A stretch of DNA of 11,294 bases from SLFT01 sp964493075. GTDB taxonomy: Bacteria > Hydrogenedentota > Hydrogenedentia > Hydrogenedentales > CAITNO01. Each line of letters starts with the position of its first letter. Position 1 is the first letter of the stretch. The notes beneath the pieces are model-generated. The model made no database searches, was not told the DNA's origin, and saw nothing but the letters and a program-made list of their open reading frames with translations. The position numbers and the translations under genes are program-made. Shown here piece by piece: positions 7,478-11,294 of this stretch. The stretch spans positions 1 to 11,294 of the forward strand of contig CAZBNU010000129.1 of the NCBI GenBank assembly GCA_964493075.1. Direction: 5' to 3'.

Positions 7478-7539
7478 GACAGGATGACAGGATAAACAGG
7501 ATAAATAATTTCCCATCCTGTAAATCCTGTTATCCTGTC
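7478..7539. repeat. Near-perfect inverted array of CAGGATAAA / ATCCTGTnA units
   Basis: Three copies of the core CAGGAT with 8-9-bp spacing (7480-7505) face three copies of ATCCTGT with 8-9-bp spacing (7515-7539). Arms 7478-7502 and 7515-7539 are reverse complements at 22 of 25 positions around a 12-nt centre, so DNA or RNA could form a long hairpin. It starts 12 bp beyond the GH51 stop codon and runs to within 3 bases of the gap. It may serve as a transcript end, but any T-run that would follow on the minus strand is hidden in the gap. Confidence 0.85.
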
Positions 7540-7551
7540 CAATACTCTTTC

Positions 7552-9519
7552 TTATTTTCCTGCAGGTATCTTTATCATTGTCACGCTGTAGGGCGCCAGT
7601 TCAATCTTTCCATCCTTAACGGCTATTTCAATATCCTGTATGGCGACGTTGTTCTTGTTGGTTTCGTCGTTGTAGGCATTGGCGTCATCGTTTTGGATTG
7701 TCCAGCCGGAGACGCTTTCGGGTAGCGTAATGCCCTGCGTTTCCAGCGTAACGGTTACTGCTTTGCCCGCGGTGTTTACTGCGGCCAGGGTCAACACACT
7801 CCTGTCTTCCGTCCAGGCCGCGGCGACATCCACGTCTTTCATGGATTCTTTCACAGCAACCGGGATAGTGCCGAAATGCTGCCGATAGAGTTTCAGCACC
7901 TGACCGGTAGTTTCCAGCCAGGCATCTGTCCGAGTGGTCTTGATGGCGCCGATAACGTTGACCGTCTGTGCGTAGTTCGCCATGAAATAGAGATCGCTGT
8001 TGCGGAACATGGCATGCAACGCGGCGGCACAGCCCAGCGCGTCCCGCTGGAAATAACGTGTGCCCAGTTCGCCATAGAGGTACGGGCCGTACCAGTAGTT
8101 CCATTCGTCCAACGCGATACGGATGTCCTTCTCTTTCAGACCGGCAATGTCCTTGCGGTAGGTGCGGTGGGTATCCGCCAGTTTTTCGATCTGATCCACA
8201 GCTACTTGCACATGGGTGGTAACATTGTTTTTGTGCTGCCAGTACAAATGTTCACTGAGCAGTTCCATGTGATCCGAGCAATGGGTCAGCATGGTCTCGC
8301 TCCATTTACCCGCGGCGCCCACGCCGATGCACTGCGCTTCCGGCGATACGGCGCGTATGGCGTCCACCATGGCATTGTGCTTCTGCACATAGTCTTCCAG
8401 CGGCATGTGTCCCAACTGCCAGTCGCCGTACATCTCGTTGCCCACCGCCCACCATTTGGCGTTCCAGGGTTCCGTCCGTCCATTTGCAGCGCGCTTCGCG
8501 CCTTCGGTAGTGTCCGCAGCCCCGGTGATGTATTCCACTTCCGCCGCTGCTGATGCCACATCGCCCAATCCCGTATTGAGCGCAATAAACGGTTCCGTGT
8601 TAATCAGTTCACAGAAGTGCAGGTATTCATGAATACCCACATCGTTATGTTCCACCCCTGTCCAGGCAGGATTCTTGCGGGGCGGACGCTGGTCGCGATC
8701 ACCGATGCCATCGCGCCAGTCATAGCCGCTGACGAAATTGCCGCCCGGCCAGCGGTAGATGGGCGAATCCAGTTCGCGCAGCAACGCAAGTACGTCCTTG
8801 CGGAATCCATCCACATTGTCCGACGGCATGAGAGATACCGCACCGATATGCACCGCGCCGCTGCCGAAACAGCGGATGGCGAGTTTGCCGTCTTCCGCGT
8901 CTTCCCCGGCAGTAACGGTAAATTCATATTTATTGAACCCATCACCGGGAGTCGCAATGGTTGTTATTCCTTCCGCAGTATCGCTCCACTGAAGCGCCAC
9001 TTCAACACGGCTGTCACCGGCACTCTTCAGAATGACGTATCCCACATACTCGCGTCCCTTTTCCAGTGCCAGACGCGGATGATAAATGCCCCGGGCTTCT
9101 TCCCCTGCAAGGGAAATCACAGGATCATGGTCTCCCACAAAAGGTTCCGTTGTGTTCATGGTAACGGCATCAGAAGGTCCGATAATCTGCCAGGGCGAGG
9201 CAATGAGAATTTCATAGGGAATGCCGTGCCCTTCCCAGGATACATCTTTCCCCTTGTGCATGTCCCAGCCCGACTGTTTTCCGTCCACGGGATAGTAGAA
9301 TTTACGGTCCTCCAGCATCTCCGCCCAGATGCCGCCGTAGATGCATCGTCCCAGGTGTTCAATGAACTGACCATACACATAGGGGGAAATAGGTTCCTGT
9401 GTAGCCGCGACATCTATGCGCACGCTGGTATCGGCGGCACAGCCAAAAGATGGCACGAGGAAAATGCCTATAAGAACCACTCCTAGCAGGGGTAGCGGGC
9501 TGATTTGAACGATATTCAT
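7552..9519 (-). CDS. Exported GH51 alpha-L-arabinofuranosidase
   Basis: This 655-residue retaining glycosidase would release terminal alpha-L-arabinofuranose from arabinan, arabinoxylan or arabino-oligosaccharides. The N-terminus is a signal peptide (hydrophobic 8-25) ending SFGCAAD; C27 may be a lipobox cysteine, making it a lipoprotein, or cleavage may follow CAA. PYVYGQFIEHLGRCIYGGIWAEML (47-69) is the characteristic entry to the GH51 barrel. Residues about 75-235 form a long beta-rich insertion resembling a CBM-like domain seen in larger GH51 proteins. The barrel resumes at YRWPGGNFVSGYDW (255-268), the acid/base is E362 in VGNEMYGDW and the nucleophile E472 in ALDEWNYWYG. Residues from about 560 form the C-terminal beta domain. 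The start has AAAGGA 6 nt upstream. Many GH51 enzymes are cytoplasmic, so the export signal points to periplasmic or surface action, matching the secreted GH43 nearby. Confidence 0.93.
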   Translation of the reverse strand: MNIVQISPLPLLGVVLIGIFLVPSFGCAADTSVRIDVAATQEPISPYVYGQFIEHLGRCIYGGIWAEMLEDRKFYYPVDGKQSGWDMHKGKDVSWEGHGIPYEILIASPWQIIGPSDAVTMNTTEPFVGDHDPVISLAGEEARGIYHPRLALEKGREYVGYVILKSAGDSRVEVALQWSDTAEGITTIATPGDGFNKYEFTVTAGEDAEDGKLAIRCFGSGAVHIGAVSLMPSDNVDGFRKDVLALLRELDSPIYRWPGGNFVSGYDWRDGIGDRDQRPPRKNPAWTGVEHNDVGIHEYLHFCELINTEPFIALNTGLGDVASAAAEVEYITGAADTTEGAKRAANGRTEPWNAKWWAVGNEMYGDWQLGHMPLEDYVQKHNAMVDAIRAVSPEAQCIGVGAAGKWSETMLTHCSDHMELLSEHLYWQHKNNVTTHVQVAVDQIEKLADTHRTYRKDIAGLKEKDIRIALDEWNYWYGPYLYGELGTRYFQRDALGCAAALHAMFRNSDLYFMANYAQTVNVIGAIKTTRTDAWLETTGQVLKLYRQHFGTIPVAVKESMKDVDVAAAWTEDRSVLTLAAVNTAGKAVTVTLETQGITLPESVSGWTIQNDDANAYNDETNKNNVAIQDIEIAVKDGKIELAPYSVTMIKIPAGK

Positions 9520-9556
9520 GATATATCCTTTCTTTTCGGGTTTCTATCTATCAACT

Positions 9557-9625
9557 CGGACAAACACGGACAAACACAGGCAACATTTTAACATGAATGT
9601 CTGTGTTTGTCCGTGTCCGTCTGTG
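9557..9625. repeat. Inverted array of CGGACAAACA / GTCCGTGT units
   Basis: On the left, CGGACAAACA occurs twice in exact tandem (9557-9566, 9567-9576) and continues into CAGG. On the right (9601-9625) are GTTTGTCC, GTGTCCG and CTGTGTT units in the opposite orientation. Segments 9564-9579 and 9601-9616 are perfect 16-bp inverted repeats around a 21-nt AT-rich loop. The array lies upstream of the GH51 gene, between its ribosome-binding site and the terminator of the preceding lipoprotein gene. Confidence 0.85.
9585..9613 (-). promoter_or_regulatory. Possible promoter for the GH51 gene inside the repeat loop
   Basis: On the minus strand the AT-rich loop of the repeat carries TGTTAAAAT (9593-9585), an extended -10-like element, with CGGACA (9613-9608, four matches to TTGACA) 17 bp upstream in the repeat arm. 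This would start transcription about 60 nt before the GH51 ATG. The match is modest and could be chance in AT-rich DNA; the position between a terminator and the gene is the main support. Confidence 0.3.
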
Positions 9626-9633
9626 TTCTGTCT

Positions 9634-9694
9634 AAAAAAAAAGCGCCATTCCGGCTCTTCCTTTAGGAGTAAGGAGTCAGGAAAAACCGGAATG
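9634..9694 (-). terminator. Hairpin with T-run after the lipoprotein gene
   Basis: CATTCCGG (9647-9654) and CCGGAATG (9687-9694) are perfect inverted repeats 20 bp beyond the lipoprotein stop codon. The 32-nt interval can pair further in part (CTCTTCCTT against AAGGAG). On the minus strand the stem is followed by GCGC and then nine T (9642-9634). The loop is longer than in a textbook intrinsic terminator and four bases separate stem and T-run, but the location and strand are right. The interval also contains GGAGTAA, GGAGTCA and GGAAAAA in 7-bp register (9666-9686). Confidence 0.6.
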
Positions 9695-9714
9695 ACTTAC
9701 TTATGTGTACTGGT

Positions 9715-10128
9715 TTAATACGGTACGAGACCGGTAATCATCCAAACGCCATTTTCTTTGGCGCCCTCAAAAGTGAGGCTGATACCACCGAAACCACCGT
9801 CTGCATAGACGGGCGACACGGTGCCCTTATCTCCCTCTATGACGATTTCCGCTTCGGACGTGTCAATCTCGATGCCATCCAGAAAACCCATGTCGTCGGC
9901 GTTCTTCAGGTAGGCGAGCAAATCCTTTTTATCGCCCACCACACCGGCATAAAAGGATTCAGAGATGGTCTTTTCAAAGGCATCATAATTCTTCGCCTTG
10001 ATATTCGCAATGCCTTCCTCCATTTGTTTCTTAATCTGCTCCTCATCGGAGAGACCTTTGGAAGTGGTGGCGCAACCTGCTGCAATCACGAGAACCAGCG
10101 CCAGAGACAGTACAATGAATTTTTTCAT
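9715..10128 (-). CDS. Small lipoprotein with NTF2/DUF4440-like domain
   Basis: The 137-residue protein begins with a short basic and hydrophobic signal (MKKFIVLSLALVLVIAAGC) ending in a clear lipobox, with C19 as the lipidated cysteine. The mature part starts with a charged helix (DEEQIKKQMEEGIANIKAKN, about 27-46) followed by DAFEKTISESF and beta strands ending in a GVWMITGL strand next to the C-terminus. This helix-then-sheet plan with a final W-x-I strand is that of the NTF2-like / SnoaL-like / DUF4440 cone fold, often used to bind small ligands or without known function. AAAGGA lies 8 nt upstream of the ATG (10137-10142). It is 63 bp downstream of the pseudopilin stop codon and on the same strand, so the two could be cotranscribed, and a terminator candidate follows it. 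No specific function can be assigned. Confidence 0.85.
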   Translation of the reverse strand: MKKFIVLSLALVLVIAAGCATTSKGLSDEEQIKKQMEEGIANIKAKNYDAFEKTISESFYAGVVGDKKDLLAYLKNADDMGFLDGIEIDTSEAEIVIEGDKGTVSPVYADGGFGGISLTFEGAKENGVWMITGLVPY

Positions 10129-10191
10129 TCACATTTTCCTTTCGTTAGAACCAAAATTGAAACAACATACAACAAAACTACAGGCGTCAGA

Positions 10192-11220
10192 CTAGATGGT
10201 ATTCAATGCCTGCAAAAAGATAGACATGCCGTTTGCCGCCAACCCATTCAGCGGCGGTGTGCCGCCTACTTCCTGGTACCGGATAAATTCAACATGGCCG
10301 TCCATGTAAAGCACATTGGAACCGCCCGGTACATGGTTGTAGAACTGGGGTGCAGTGGACACATGGTCAAACATGATAAATACGGTGCTTTGTGCCTGAG
10401 CGCTGGCGCCGGGATTGTTAATGTCCGTTATCATGAAACGCTCAATCCCTTCCATTAGCCGATATATGGTACTGGAACCGCCATTGCCAAGTCCTTCAGC
10501 GCCGGAAGTGGGTGGTTCAAGTCCGGGACCCGTAATATTTTTATCCAGGATCGCCATAATTTTGGCATCGTTTGGATTGGTAATAGCTGCGTCAATCATG
10601 TCTGAATTTGCAAAAAGTTGCAGAATCCCTATAATAAACTGAGCGGGACCATCGCTTGCGGTATCAAGATCACCTACGCTGCCGCCCAATGCCTGAAGCG
10701 GCCCTACTATGGTACTTATTGGTTCCCTGGGATCATCGTCACTGATGCGATCAAATACATAGCCCGAATACATATAACTCTCGCCCACGGTGTAGGCACA
10801 TTCACCGCGCCATTTCATATAGGTGATGCAGGAACTGCCATCGTCCAGGGTGGACCGTTCAAGTGCGTCCCCAGCGTCAGGATCAGAAGGGCACCAGGCA
10901 ATCGCCACATCTGTGAGATATTCAGGATAAATGCTGCTGATTCGCGGACATGCAATAATCCCAAGGCGATCAGTATCATAGACATAGTTATCATTCAGCC
11001 AGGGGAAGACGCCGAAATGTATGGGAGGATACTTGCCGCCTTTGGCTTCGTTGGAATACATCTTGAACACCAGCCCCCATTGTTTCAGATTGTTCTGGCA
11101 GCTGGATCGCCGCGCCGCCTCGCGTGCGCGCGCCAATGCCGGCAGCAAAATTGCGGCGAGAATACCAATGATGGCAATCACCACCAACAACTCAATCAAC
11201 GTAAAGCCTCGCTTGTTCAT
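10192..11220 (-). CDS. Type II secretion-like pseudopilin / prepilin-type N-terminal cleavage domain protein
   Basis: The 342-residue protein starts with a class III prepilin leader: MNKRG followed by FTLIELLVVIAIIGILAAILLPAL-type hydrophobic helix, cleaved by PilD-type prepilin peptidase between G5 and F6, with E10 as the conserved +5 glutamate. The ARAREAARRSSCQNNLKQ stretch (about 30-47) and the C-terminal NHVPGG...LYMDGHVEF (295-312) are typical of the large DUF1559-like pseudopilin families expanded in Planctomycetes, Lentisphaerae and Hydrogenedentes. The middle has paired cysteines but no known catalytic motif. It is probably an inner-membrane-anchored or surface filament component of unknown cargo role. 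The ATG at 11220 has AGGA 8 nt upstream and puts the leader at the N-terminus; the frame stays open to 11286 but that extension would bury the leader. No other secretion genes are in the window, as is usual for these orphan paralogues. Confidence 0.92.
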   Translation of the reverse strand: MNKRGFTLIELLVVIAIIGILAAILLPALARAREAARRSSCQNNLKQWGLVFKMYSNEAKGGKYPPIHFGVFPWLNDNYVYDTDRLGIIACPRISSIYPEYLTDVAIAWCPSDPDAGDALERSTLDDGSSCITYMKWRGECAYTVGESYMYSGYVFDRISDDDPREPISTIVGPLQALGGSVGDLDTASDGPAQFIIGILQLFANSDMIDAAITNPNDAKIMAILDKNITGPGLEPPTSGAEGLGNGGSSTIYRLMEGIERFMITDINNPGASAQAQSTVFIMFDHVSTAPQFYNHVPGGSNVLYMDGHVEFIRYQEVGGTPPLNGLAANGMSIFLQALNTI

Positions 11221-11294
11221 AGTACCTTTCCTACGTTCGAATTGAACACACCCAAAAACAAACCCGCTTAAAATGACCGATATCACAACCTTAC

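Noticed and set aside
7478..7539. CRISPR array
   Set aside because: Units are only 8-10 bp, directly abutting, without unique spacers, and they reverse orientation; no cas gene is present.
7375..7542. N-terminal extension of the aminotransferase frame through the N gap to 7542
   Set aside because: It needs 34 unknown codons and the visible part translates the inverted CAGGAT repeat, so it is an artefact of an open frame in repeat DNA.
8617..9486. Plus-strand open frame of 289 codons opposite GH51
   Set aside because: It is wholly antisense to a gene with complete catalytic motifs, and its translation resembles no family.
9703..10458. Plus-strand open frame of 251 codons opposite the lipoprotein and pseudopilin genes
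   Set aside because: It is antisense to two genes with clear lipobox and prepilin signatures and shows no recognisable domain.
11221..11286. Upstream extension of the pseudopilin to 11286
   Set aside because: It would bury the MNKRG/FTLIE prepilin cleavage site 22 residues inside the protein, and AGGA is correctly spaced before the ATG at 11220.

Overview
The window looks like a chromosomal segment of an uncultured, saccharolytic, diderm bacterium from a Hydrogenedentes/Lentisphaerae/Planctomycetes-like group. The evidence is indirect: a large type II pseudopilin with the ARAREAARR-type N-terminus and a C-terminal NHVPGG...DG motif, a lipoprotein with a clear lipobox, exported glycoside hydrolases, and intergenic short-period inverted repeats of a kind common in such metagenomic genomes. 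No rRNA, tRNA, transposase, phage gene or CRISPR array was seen. An exact 100-N run (7375-7474) is a scaffold gap.

Left third, plus strand: an AGE-family sugar epimerase/isomerase homologue (190-1452) in which two of the three usual catalytic histidines appear replaced; an intergenic inverted array of 9-bp units (1544-1653); a putatively Tat-exported FAD-dependent oxidoreductase (1673-3022); then, behind a good extended -10 promoter (about 3110), a response-regulator-like protein (3168-4238) whose receiver and GGDEF domains are both degenerate.

Right two thirds, minus strand, read from right to left: a type II pseudopilin (11220-10192), a small NTF2-like lipoprotein (10128-9715) followed by a hairpin/poly-T terminator, an exported GH51 alpha-L-arabinofuranosidase (9519-7552), the gap, a class IV PLP aminotransferase (7374-6388, N-terminus uncertain), a secreted GH43 glycosidase (6349-5381) and an NAD-dependent sugar-nucleotide epimerase/dehydratase (5217-4249). 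The last gene converges on the regulator gene with only 10 bp between stop codons.

Functionally, GH51 and GH43 fit release of arabinose (or xylose) from arabinan or arabinoxylan outside the cytoplasm. The AGE homologue and the FAD oxidoreductase may act on sugars or uronides, but no substrate can be read from sequence. The most interesting signals are the doubly degenerate receiver-GGDEF protein, the AGE homologue with altered catalytic histidines, and three unrelated-in-sequence but similarly built inverted arrays of 8-10-bp units between genes, one of which abuts the assembly gap.
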